From: QYQD01 sp040754095
Lineage (GTDB): Bacteria > Desulfobacterota > QYQD01
Assembly: GCA_040754095.1 (NCBI GenBank)
Contig: JBFMFO010000004.1
Location: forward strand, 73,319-137,318
Length of the DNA stretch: 64,000 nucleotides
Direction of reading: 5' to 3'
This document shows positions 1 to 7,086 of this stretch, in pieces. Position numbers and translations under genes: made by a program. Each line of letters opens with the position of its first letter. Positions within the stretch are counted from its first letter, which is position 1. The notes under the pieces were generated by a model. The model did not search any database, was not told where the DNA came from, and saw only the letters and a program-made list of their open reading frames with translations.

Positions 1-1295
1 ACCTTTTCCGCAGCGATTGTACCCAGGCGGAAGTCTTTTTCCACTATGCCCCAGAGGCTTTTTAGATATGTGTCCCTTTGCCTGCCATCCAATTTTTCCA
101 TTAAGGCGGCTATCTTTTCAGCGGCCATCATGGCGATTTTATGATCGCCGCCGGCCAGATGAGCCAGTATCCTTTCATACTGGCCGATTAAGGCCCCATT
201 TTCTTTGTCTATAAGCTCGGAGAATATCTTGGCCGCGCTAAGGGCGACACGTCCATGGAGTTTGGCCAGGCGGTGCACTACTTCCAGATAATTTACATGG
301 AACCTGGATTCTACATCCCTGAGTAAATATGGGATTCTCTCCCCGGCCGCCATACCGACCTTCTCATCCTGTTCTGCACACAGCGTTACAATATTAGCGT
401 AAAGGGAAAGGGCCTTCTCATCAACCTTTTCTAATAATTGTAATATCTTATCTGCGCAAAATACCCCTACCCGGCCATTTCGCCCCGCGATCATGCCTAC
501 TGTATTCAGGTAACGACGCCTCAGGGAGGCGGGTATCTCCATAAGATAGCGCAATAGTTTATCGGCCATAATAACGCCGGATTCTCTGTCTCTGGCCGCT
601 ATGTTGCCGGCGACTTCCCCGTATTTTTTGATAATAGCCTCATCCATATCTTTAAGCAGCGGGAGCAACTTCTCTGCCATTATCATGCCGACCTTATAAT
701 CATTTTCCGCGCCCCGACTCACTACGGCTACATAGGTCTCCATCGTATCCTTATTGATACCAGAGATAAATGACGGCAGACTCTCGGCCGCAGCAAGACC
801 CACCCGATAGCTTAACATACTTATCTTACTGATTGTTTTTAAGTAATTGGCCCTGGCCGGTTTATTTACCTTGTCTATCCATTCAAGCAAATTTCCGGCA
901 AAGGTAACGGCTACCTGGCAATTTTGCGCGCAGGTTTGTTCAATAATATTTTCATATTCAGAGATCATTTCAGGGGTTAATTTATTCAGATAAGCAGGAA
1001 GGTGCTGAGCGACTGTGGCTGCCAGGCGATAACTTTTGCCTGCGAAACGGATAATAACCTGCGCATAGAGGTCTATTTTTTCCGGGGTCAACCCCGCATA
1101 AGCCGCGGATAACGTCTTTGCCGCAGTAATCCCAAGATCATGTTTGATGGCCGTAGTTTTTTTCACCGCGGCAATTAAAGAATCCTTTATCTCATCTCCT
1201 GCCTTATCCAGCGGGCCAAGTAATTTTATGGGATCAACCGGCTGGCCGGACTGAAATTCTTTTATGTGTTTTTCTATAATAAGTTCTCTATCCAT
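1..1295 (-). CDS. 37-residue helical-repeat protein, N-terminal part (3' end outside window)
   Basis: This reading frame is open from an ATG at 1295 to the left edge, so about 431 residues of the N-terminal part are visible. After about 53 leading residues the protein consists of ten complete units and the start of an eleventh, each exactly 37 residues long. Each unit opens with a V/L-G/A-x-x-x-A-E/D-K/x-L pattern, has a conserved Tyr at unit position 24 and ends in a basic or polar residue. This is the pattern of a two-helix alpha-solenoid (HEAT-like) scaffold, probably for protein binding. I see no signal peptide and no catalytic motif. The C-terminal domain lies outside the window, so the function is unknown. 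The strand and frame are certain from the codon pattern and the strict periodicity. Confidence 0.8.
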   Translation of the reverse strand, partial: MDRELIIEKHIKEFQSGQPVDPIKLLGPLDKAGDEIKDSLIAAVKKTTAIKHDLGITAAKTLSAAYAGLTPEKIDLYAQVIIRFAGKSYRLAATVAQHLPAYLNKLTPEMISEYENIIEQTCAQNCQVAVTFAGNLLEWIDKVNKPARANYLKTISKISMLSYRVGLAAAESLPSFISGINKDTMETYVAVVSRGAENDYKVGMIMAEKLLPLLKDMDEAIIKKYGEVAGNIAARDRESGVIMADKLLRYLMEIPASLRRRYLNTVGMIAGRNGRVGVFCADKILQLLEKVDEKALSLYANIVTLCAEQDEKVGMAAGERIPYLLRDVESRFHVNYLEVVHRLAKLHGRVALSAAKIFSELIDKENGALIGQYERILAHLAGGDHKIAMMAAEKIAALMEKLDGRQRDTYLKSLWGIVEKDFRLGTIAAEK

Positions 1296-1385
1296 GGATT
1301 ACCCCCACGCTTACGTGGCCTTTCTTTGTCACCTTATAGCATAAAAGACTAAAAAAGGAATCCAGAAAAATGTTATGAAAATTCT

Positions 1386-1536
1386 AATTAGTTTCCATCC
1401 GGAAACCCAAAAATTCCGGATGAGCTATCAGCGTTCAGCTTAACATCTTGTTTATCTTGGTTTTTAGCTGAGGGCTGATCGCCGATGGCTGAAAGCTTGA
1501 ATCCGAAAACGACAATTTTCGGATGAAAACTAATTA
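1386..1536. repeat. Dispersed repeat family A, copy 1
   Basis: The 349-base gap between the repeat protein and cheW holds one copy of a dispersed element. It begins with TTAGTTTCCATCCGGAAAC and ends with the inverse (TTCGGATGAAAACTAA). Between the ends are GCTATCAGC/GCTGAT-type palindromes and a central AACATCTTGTTTATCTT segment. Other copies are near 2294, 14628, 16017, 33386, 37609, 42808 and 61923. No coding sequence is seen in it. Confidence 0.8.
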
Positions 1537-1644
1537 TCACCGACTAATCGTTAATGTTTTTATAAAACATGCCGTTAATAATATGTAAGTAATTTTTGCA
1601 CGTTAATTTTCAGGAGAAAACCTAAGCAAAAAGGAGTAATAGCC

Positions 1645-2142
1645 ATGGGAGAAGCAGTAACACAAGTCGAGGCCGGCTTTCAGGAATTAGCGGCCAGGGA
1701 AGGGAAATATTTAACTTTTGTGTTAGGTAAGGAAGAATATGGCCTGGAAATTTTAAAAGTGAAAGAAATTATCGGCATGATGGATATAACTTCCGTACCA
1801 AATGTACCGTCTTATGTTAAAGGGGTAATCAATCTGCGGGGCAAGGTGATACCTGTAGTGGAATTGCGTTTAAAATTCGGTATGGAATCCATCCCTTATA
1901 CGGAGCGGACCTGTATTATTGTGGTGGATGTTCAGGTCAAAGGCCGCCCCGCGCTGGTCGGGATAGTGGTGGATGCCGTCTCCGAGGTTTTAAACATCAA
2001 TCGGGAGGAGATAGAGAACACACCTAACTTTGGGACTGGAATGGACACAAACTATATCCTGGGCATGGCCAAGGTCAAGGGACAGGTTAAGATACTGCTG
2101 GACATCGATCAAGTCCTTGATAATAGCGAACTGGCCCTTTAA
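1645..2142 (+). CDS. cheW: Chemotaxis coupling protein CheW
   Basis: The 165-residue product is a single CheW domain from about residue 20 to 160. It contains the typical stretch around FVLGKEEYGLEILKVKEI, followed by the VPSYVKGVINLRGKVIPVVELR signature. CheW couples methyl-accepting chemotaxis receptors to the kinase CheA in the cytoplasm. The start is supported by AAGGAG at 1631-1636, eight bases before the ATG. No other chemotaxis gene is present, so it is a solitary cheW. It could serve a dispersed chemotaxis or other chemosensory system. Confidence 0.93.
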   Translation: MGEAVTQVEAGFQELAAREGKYLTFVLGKEEYGLEILKVKEIIGMMDITSVPNVPSYVKGVINLRGKVIPVVELRLKFGMESIPYTERTCIIVVDVQVKGRPALVGIVVDAVSEVLNINREEIENTPNFGTGMDTNYILGMAKVKGQVKILLDIDQVLDNSELAL

Positions 2143-2170
2143 GAAATCAAAAATATGGCTCTCCTTACGG

Positions 2171-2217
2171 CGGCGGGATAGAGGTAGGCTATAACTTCTG
2201 TCCCGCCTCCTTTTTTC
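2171..2217 (+). terminator. Rho-independent terminator after cheW
   Basis: The arms GGCGGGA (2172-2178) and TCCCGCC (2201-2207) are perfectly complementary and are followed by TCC and a run of T. The position just after the cheW stop suits a terminator. Confidence 0.65.
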
Positions 2218-2293
2218 TAAGAACAAGACGTTATTTTTAAACCGTTCACCGTTTACCGAGGGAGAATTTTTCACATTCTTGGGGACAACGGTT

Positions 2294-2457
2294 AACTAGT
2301 TTTCATCCGGAAACTACCGTTTCCGGATTCAGGCTTTCAGCTATCAGCCATTAGCCGTCAGCAAAAAATAAGACAAACAACATCTTAAGCTGAAAGCTGA
2401 TAGCTGACTGCTGACCGCTCCATCCAGAAAATCGGAGTTTTCAGATAGGCACTAACT
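2294..2457. repeat. Dispersed repeat family A, copy 2
   Basis: This second copy fills most of the gap between cheW and the potassium channel gene. The left arm reads CTAGTTTTCATCCGGAAAC with its own partial inverse GTTTCCGGATTC right after it. The interior has the paired TCAGCTATCAGCC and GCTGATAGCTGA motifs and the AACATCTTAAGCTGA segment. The right end is CACTAACT. Confidence 0.8.
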
Positions 2458-2588
2458 GATACCGGTGAACGGATACTATCTTTCCGGCTTGCAACGCGGT
2501 TGTTAAAGCATTTGCCTTAACTATAAGGAAATGCTATAAATTTAAAAACATCGCTTCCAGACTTTGACTTTTTACGAGTTCATCAGCT

Positions 2589-3602
2589 ATGGCGCCATCT
2601 CAATCCCGCAATATTCTCATCGGCATCACTATTCTCATTTTTGTTATAGCCTTCGGAACGAGCGGCTATATGCTTATCGAGAAATGGGAATTTTTAGACG
2701 CCCTTTACATGACCGTTATTACCTTAACCACTGTCGGATATGGGGAAGTCCGGCCACTGGGCGGTTCAGGACGGGTCTTTACAATCTGCCTGCTTATCAT
2801 GGGCGTTGGTTTTGTGTTTTACATGTTCGGAACCATAACCCAGATCATGGTAGAAGGCCAGTTTAGAAGACTTTTGGGGAGGAGAAAATTGGGAAAACAG
2901 CTTGCCGCATTAAAGGACCATTACATTATATGCGGTTATGGCCGCATCGGACAGATTATCTCACGGGAGATTGCTAAAAAACCCTTGCCGCTTGTGATTA
3001 TCGAAAACAACCCGGATCTGATAAAAACCATTGAAGAACAGGGACATCTATTTATCGAAGGCGATGCCACACGGGAAGACACATTACTTAAGGCCAATAT
3101 CCAAAAGGCCAAGGGCCTGGTAGCTACAGTATCTTCCGACGCTGATAACGTATATATCATACTCACTGCCCGCGGCCTGAACCCGGGTCTTTATATCATG
3201 GCCCGGGTCGTTGATGAAAAGGCTGAACGAAATCTCTTACAGGCCGGAGCAAACCGGGTTATATCACCATACCATATCGGAGCGCGTAAAATGGCCCAGG
3301 CGATCCTGCGGCCGGCCGTGACTGATTTCATTGAGTTGGCCGTACACCGGGGAGGAATAGAGCTGCAAATAGAGGAGATCCCGGTGCGCGCCCCGTCTCG
3401 TATTACAGATGTGCCGCTTAGGGAATCCGGGATAAGGCAGGAATTAGGACTGATTATAATTGCTATCCAGAGGGCTTCAGGCGAGATGCTTTATAACCCC
3501 CCGCCGGAGGCCAGGATACAGGTAGGCGATATACTTATAGCTATGGGTGACCCCAAAAACCTCAATAAGTTGGAAAAAATGCTGGGAATTTCTTCGGCCT
3601 AA
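2589..3602 (+). CDS. Two-TM potassium channel with RCK (TrkA-N/TrkA-C) domains
   Basis: The 337-residue protein starts with a membrane helix (about residues 9-30). A pore loop with the selectivity filter TVGYGE (48-53) and a second membrane helix (about 63-84) follow. Then comes a cytoplasmic RCK/TrkA-N Rossmann domain whose nucleotide-binding glycines are GYGRIG (116-121). A TrkA-C domain covers roughly residues 255-335. This is the layout of MthK/GsuK-type ligand-gated K+ channels in the inner membrane. The gene converges with the folate cyclo-ligase gene, the two stops being adjacent at 3602/3603. The ligand cannot be told from sequence. Confidence 0.92.
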   Translation: MAPSQSRNILIGITILIFVIAFGTSGYMLIEKWEFLDALYMTVITLTTVGYGEVRPLGGSGRVFTICLLIMGVGFVFYMFGTITQIMVEGQFRRLLGRRKLGKQLAALKDHYIICGYGRIGQIISREIAKKPLPLVIIENNPDLIKTIEEQGHLFIEGDATREDTLLKANIQKAKGLVATVSSDADNVYIILTARGLNPGLYIMARVVDEKAERNLLQAGANRVISPYHIGARKMAQAILRPAVTDFIELAVHRGGIELQIEEIPVRAPSRITDVPLRESGIRQELGLIIIAIQRASGEMLYNPPPEARIQVGDILIAMGDPKNLNKLEKMLGISSA

Positions 3603-4226
3603 CTACGAAGATACTGCAATAATACGCCGTTCAGTAACAATCATGTCCATCAGGCAATCGTGCTCATCCAGCGGCACTAAAGGCGCTATCTGTATCTCAT
3701 AGGCCAGGGCTACTTTTAAGGAACTGCCCGGCAGACCCGGTAAAAAACGATCATAAAAGCCCATTCCATATCCGATGCGTCCTCCCCGGTTGTCAAAAAC
3801 ACAACCCGGCACTACGGTAATGTCTATATCCTCCGGGGATAATGGTCTTAGCCCGGTATTCTTCGGTTCCAGAAGGCCGAAACGGCGTGGGGTCAAATCG
3901 CTTTTCAAGTCTTTTAAAACAGACGGGACTATGACACCCCGCTCATAATCAGTGTATGGAACGGCCACCACCTTGCCTTGCTCCAGCGCCGCCTCTATTA
4001 TGTGCCGCGTCTCTGCCTCGCTCCGGAAGGAGACATATAAAAAAACGCCCGTGGCCCGGTTCCATTCCGGCAGGGCCATAAGGCGAACGGCGATGGCCTC
4101 TGAACAGGTCTTACGCTCTAAAGGGGTGAGGCTGTCGCGGAGCTTGAGGATGCGACGTCTTAATTCAGCCTTGGTCTCCATTTTCTTAAGTGTAGCCGTC
4201 AGCTTTGGCCTCCATTTCCCTGACAT
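3603..4226 (-). CDS. 5-formyltetrahydrofolate cyclo-ligase
   Basis: The protein (up to 207 residues) carries the hallmarks of the 5-FTHF cyclo-ligase family. These are an N-terminal K-x-x-LR-R-x-I-L-x-LRD region, a central substrate-binding stretch, and the C-terminal PGCVFDNRGGRIGYGMGFYDRFL motif that forms the ATP-binding loop. It converts 5-formyl-THF to 5,10-methenyl-THF with ATP and so recycles this folate in the cytoplasm. The ATG at 4226 overlaps the end of the upstream protease gene. An internal ATG at 4181 (METKAELRRR) fits the family length better, but neither start has a convincing ribosome binding site. Confidence 0.9.
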   Translation of the reverse strand: MSGKWRPKLTATLKKMETKAELRRRILKLRDSLTPLERKTCSEAIAVRLMALPEWNRATGVFLYVSFRSEAETRHIIEAALEQGKVVAVPYTDYERGVIVPSVLKDLKSDLTPRRFGLLEPKNTGLRPLSPEDIDITVVPGCVFDNRGGRIGYGMGFYDRFLPGLPGSSLKVALAYEIQIAPLVPLDEHDCLMDMIVTERRIIAVSS

Positions 4227-4669
4227 TCCTTTAATATGATATCGATGATGGCCGGCACCTGTTTCTGAACCTCATCCGTAAGCTCCATCCCCCAGTCAAT
4301 GGCTTTAGGCTCTACGCCGATTATTACCACCTCCGGCGAATAACCCAGTTTTTTGGACATGGAAAGGGACTCTACTACACCGAGGTCATGCAGGGAAACC
4401 GGGCCTTCTTTATCTGCGACGAGGTCTTCAGGACGGCACTGGTAAATTGTCCCCGGCTTCTGCCCGGCCTTAAGGGCATCAACGATTATCACCTTTTGCA
4501 CCCCATCCAGATAAAAGGCCAGGTTCATAGTGGCCGTACCCATATCCAACAGATCCACATGGGCCGGAAGCTCCCTGTCTCGCAAGGCCTGGATGATATG
4601 CACCCCTATCCCCTCATCCTGGAGGAGAAGATTGCCTATGCCGACAATTAGTGTCTTCTGATCACGCAT
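4199..4669 (-). CDS. Hydrogenase maturation protease (peptidase M52, HyaD/HycI type)
   Basis: The product is a nickel-dependent maturation endopeptidase that trims the C-terminus of [NiFe]-hydrogenase large subunits once the metal site is built. Seen are the N-terminal GIGNLLLQDEGIG motif with the metal-binding Glu, the LLDMGTATMNL region with the second acidic ligand, VIIVDAL, and a conserved His in the SLHDLGV segment. I chose the ATG at 4669 because AAGGTGG lies just before it; an in-frame ATG at 4711 would add 14 residues without family similarity. It overlaps the cyclo-ligase frame by about 28 bases. No hydrogenase structural gene is in the window. Confidence 0.88.
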   Translation of the reverse strand: MRDQKTLIVGIGNLLLQDEGIGVHIIQALRDRELPAHVDLLDMGTATMNLAFYLDGVQKVIIVDALKAGQKPGTIYQCRPEDLVADKEGPVSLHDLGVVESLSMSKKLGYSPEVVIIGVEPKAIDWGMELTDEVQKQVPAIIDIILKECQGNGGQS

Positions 4670-4787
4670 AATCCACCTTTTAGGATGATAACAGTTTGAA
4701 ATTATGTCCAATTCTCAAGAAATTGTCAAATTGTTTCTCAAGCTTATCATTTGGTGGTATGATAACGAGAAACCAGTTAATAATAGT

Positions 4788-4794
4788 GTTAGGT
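4788..4794 (+). other. Integron-type core site, left boundary of the NERD cassette
   Basis: The heptamer GTTAGGT matches the GTTRRRY core site, and recombination is expected after its first G. It is the exact complement of the ACCTAAC box at 5440-5446. The circularised cassette would therefore have a perfectly paired R''/R'. The DNA to its left does not fold as an attC, so this may be a secondary insertion site. Confidence 0.65.
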
Positions 4795-4812
4795 TGCAGC
4801 GGAGATCATCCA

Positions 4813-5445
4813 GTGCGCGTAATCGAGGTAGTTGCTCTTCTAGCTGCGCTTCTTGCTGGCTTCTGGATCGGCAGATTCAGACGTACCGCGGTTGAGAATC
4901 AGGGCGAAGCTGCCGTAAGAAGAACGCTTACTCAGAACTTCAGTGGCGCCGCCTACCACCTCCTAAATAACATCACACTTCCGTTTGAAGACGGTACAAC
5001 ACAGGTTGACCATGTCTTGGTCTCAAAATACGGCATATTTGTAATTGAATCGAAACATTACAGTGGTTGGATTTTCGCAAACGCCTCCTGGCCAACCTGG
5101 ACTCAGGTTGTCTTCAAACAAAAACACCGGTTTCAAAATCCATTGCGCCAGAACTACAAGCATGTCAGGGCCATTCAACAGGTATTGGACTTTGTTCCAT
5201 CTGAACATATTCATTCCCAAGTCGCGTTTACGGGCGATGCTGTGTTTAAGACCGAGCGTCCCGCAGGAGTCTTTGATGTCGATGGCCTAGTGCAGCACAT
5301 AGGGCAATACACAACAGAGGTTTTAACTGAGAACAGACTTCAATTCTGCGTTGGCCGCTTGGAATGTCTTCGGAAGACTATTTCTGGCCAAACAGATGTG
5401 GAGCATCAAGAATATCTCAATCGGAAACACGGCGATGCAACCTAA
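4813..5445 (+). CDS. NERD-domain protein carried on a gene cassette
   Basis: The protein (about 210 residues from the GTG at 4813) has one N-terminal membrane helix (VVALLAALLAGFWIG). It is followed by a nuclease-related (NERD) domain with DHVLVSKYGIFVIESKHYSGWI, where the Asp, Glu and Lys match the restriction-endonuclease-like core, and a QNPLRQNYKHV segment. NERD proteins are thought to act in DNA processing or defence. GGAG at 4801-4804 supports the GTG start; an ATG at 4759 in the same frame is possible but lies outside the cassette boundary. The stop codon is embedded in the R'' box of an attC site, and a GTTAGGT core site lies just upstream, so the gene has the layout of an integron cassette. 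Confidence 0.75.
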   Translation: MRVIEVVALLAALLAGFWIGRFRRTAVENQGEAAVRRTLTQNFSGAAYHLLNNITLPFEDGTTQVDHVLVSKYGIFVIESKHYSGWIFANASWPTWTQVVFKQKHRFQNPLRQNYKHVRAIQQVLDFVPSEHIHSQVAFTGDAVFKTERPAGVFDVDGLVQHIGQYTTEVLTENRLQFCVGRLECLRKTISGQTDVEHQEYLNRKHGDAT

Positions 5446-5530
5446 CTCTTTGTTCGTGCCGACGCCCGGGACAGCGCGCCGTGTTTCCTGCTATTTTTGT
5501 AGCGGGCGCGGCACAACAACACGTTAGCAC
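5440..5530 (+). other. attC recombination site of the NERD gene cassette
   Basis: The site runs from R'' ACCTAAC (5440-5446, fits RYYYAAC and contains the NERD stop codon) to R' GTTAG (5523-5527). Inside, L'' GTGCCGACGCCCG (5456-5468) pairs with L' CGGGCGCGGCAC (5502-5513) except for a single unpaired A. One extrahelical base in this arm is what integron integrases use to tell the strands apart. The spacers also pair in part (TTGTT with AACAA). This is the architecture of an integron attC site of about 90 bases. No integron integrase gene is in the window. Confidence 0.8.
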
Positions 5531-5589
5531 TCAATCCCATGCGGTAACCGCATTCCCACACGCAGAGAGAAAATAGCAGAGAGAAAATA

Positions 5590-5608
5590 GGGACGTCCGT
5601 GAAATATT
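5590..5608 (+). repeat. Left 19-bp inverted repeat framing the RAYT gene
   Basis: The sequence gggacgtccgtgaaatatt is repeated perfectly in inverse orientation at 6654-6672. The left copy lies 33 bases before the transposase start and the right copy overlaps its stop codon. The pair defines a unit of about 1.08 kb. Confidence 0.85.
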
Positions 5609-5641
5609 GACATTTTCCTGTTTTGGTGCTAAAAAGCCCCC

Positions 5642-6655
5642 ATGCCGCGCAAAGCTCGTATTGATGCCCCTGGTGCATTGCATCACATAATTATAAGAGG
5701 CATCGAAAAGAAGGCCATCTTCAGAGACGACCAGGATAGGGACAACCTTTTGCACCGGCTCGGCAATGTCCTTTCAGAAACCTCCACTCAGTGCTATGCC
5801 TGGGCCTTGATACCTAACCATGTTCACCTGCTGCTGAGCACCGGTTTAGTCCCCATTGCTACAGTGATGAGAAGGGTATTGACCGGGTATGCCCAGCAAT
5901 TTAACAGACGGCACAGACGTCATGGACAACTTTTTCAAAATCGCTATAAATCGATTTTATGTCAGGAAGACCCTTATCTTCTGGAACTGGTCCGTTATAT
6001 CCACCTGAACCCGCTTCGGGCTAAAATTGTTTCCGATATGGGTGAATTGGACGGGTATCCCTACTCCGGGCATAGTGTTATTTTAGGAAAGCGAAAGAAT
6101 TCATGGCAGAATACAGGATATGTGCTTGGATATTTTGGTCAGAAGCTTATTTCGGCCCGCAGGAGATACGGGGCCTTTATTGAGGCGGGAGTCAATATGG
6201 GCCGCCGTCCGGAATTAACAGGGGGAGGGCTGATCCGTTCACTTGGCGGTTGGTCCGCCTTGAAGTCTCTCCGGTCAAAGCAGATAAGGGTCAAAGCCGA
6301 TGAGCGGATATTGGGAGACTCGGGATTCGTTCAAGAAGCCTTAGAGAAGGCGAACGAGCATTTTGAAAGACGCACTTTACTTAAAAGCCAAGGGATGGAT
6401 ATGAGGAAATTGCTGTCGAGGGTGGCCGATCATTATGGGGTTGATGGCGAGGATTTAAAAATGAGAAGCAAAGCTCAGGGATTGGCGAGGCCTCGCGCGG
6501 TATTTTGTTATCTGGCTACAAGAGAACTGGGCGAGAGTTGTGCCTCTGTTGCTAGAAGTCTGCATATAACCCCGTCGGCGGTCAGCAAGGCGGCAGTTCG
6601 TGGACAGGCTCTTGTCCATGAACAAAACCTTCAAAATAAACTACTGGAAAGTTAA
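5642..6655 (+). CDS. REP-associated tyrosine transposase (RAYT, TnpA_REP type)
   Basis: The 337-residue protein has an N-terminal Y1/HUH transposase domain with the typical MPRKARIDAPGALHHIIIRG start and the PNHVHLLL HUH motif. GQLFQNRYKS and LVRYIHLNPLRAKIV follow; the last holds the catalytic-Tyr region of the family. The C-terminal part (about 255-335) resembles a DnaA-C/HTH DNA-binding domain, which RAYTs of this subgroup often carry. RAYTs nick and move palindromic repeats. A perfect 19-bp inverted repeat frames the gene. It appears intact, with no frameshift. The start fits family alignments, although no strong ribosome binding site is seen. Confidence 0.9.
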   Translation: MPRKARIDAPGALHHIIIRGIEKKAIFRDDQDRDNLLHRLGNVLSETSTQCYAWALIPNHVHLLLSTGLVPIATVMRRVLTGYAQQFNRRHRRHGQLFQNRYKSILCQEDPYLLELVRYIHLNPLRAKIVSDMGELDGYPYSGHSVILGKRKNSWQNTGYVLGYFGQKLISARRRYGAFIEAGVNMGRRPELTGGGLIRSLGGWSALKSLRSKQIRVKADERILGDSGFVQEALEKANEHFERRTLLKSQGMDMRKLLSRVADHYGVDGEDLKMRSKAQGLARPRAVFCYLATRELGESCASVARSLHITPSAVSKAAVRGQALVHEQNLQNKLLES

Positions 6656-6672
6656 TATTTCACGGACGTCCC
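6654..6672 (-). repeat. Right 19-bp inverted repeat framing the RAYT gene
   Basis: This is the exact inverse of 5590-5608. The first two bases belong to the stop codon of the transposase gene. Immediately to the right begins a fragment of an unrelated insertion sequence. Confidence 0.85.
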
Positions 6673-6673
6673 C

Positions 6674-6840
6674 TTAATTCCTTGATACCCCCTGCGCCAA
6701 CCTCTATAAGCCTCCTCAAACCGCATCTTCCGTACCTCCTGTAGCAACTCCGCCCTTCTCATGGCTCACCCCCGGGCTCACCATGTAACCGGACAAATCA
6801 CGTGCTACAAGTCCGGACATTTTACTTGCTCTCTACACTA
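6674..6840 (-). pseudogene. 5' stub of an ISNCY/IS1202-like transposase with its IS end
   Basis: On the minus strand an ATG at 6762 opens a frame reading MRRAELLQEVRKMRFEEAYR and a few more residues. This is the characteristic N-terminus of the ISNCY (IS1202-group) integrase-core transposases. After about 28 residues the homology stops abruptly at the RAYT inverted repeat. Upstream of the ATG, at 6790-6835, lies a GC-poor segment ending in TGTAGAGAGCAAGTAAAATG, which looks like the terminal repeat of that IS. The rest of the transposase is not found on the other side of the RAYT, so the element is a truncated remnant. Confidence 0.6.
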
Positions 6841-7086
6841 GGTGAAAAAAAGCTGGCTTTTTCGTGCATTGTTATGTATAGTAACAAATTCCTATCAGGA
6901 GTAACGTTTCGTCTCTGACCTTCCCCGCTGTTCTTTACCGCAGGTTTTCTGGTTGGCGACGTCCAGGCCGTTGGCTTACAACGGCATGGGGAACCTGGCG
7001 GTAATCCCTGCCACAAACTGCCCAGCAAAACGGTTTATCCTTGGTAATTTTTATTCCGCCTGTGGCGGGCGGAGAAGGGTATTACT

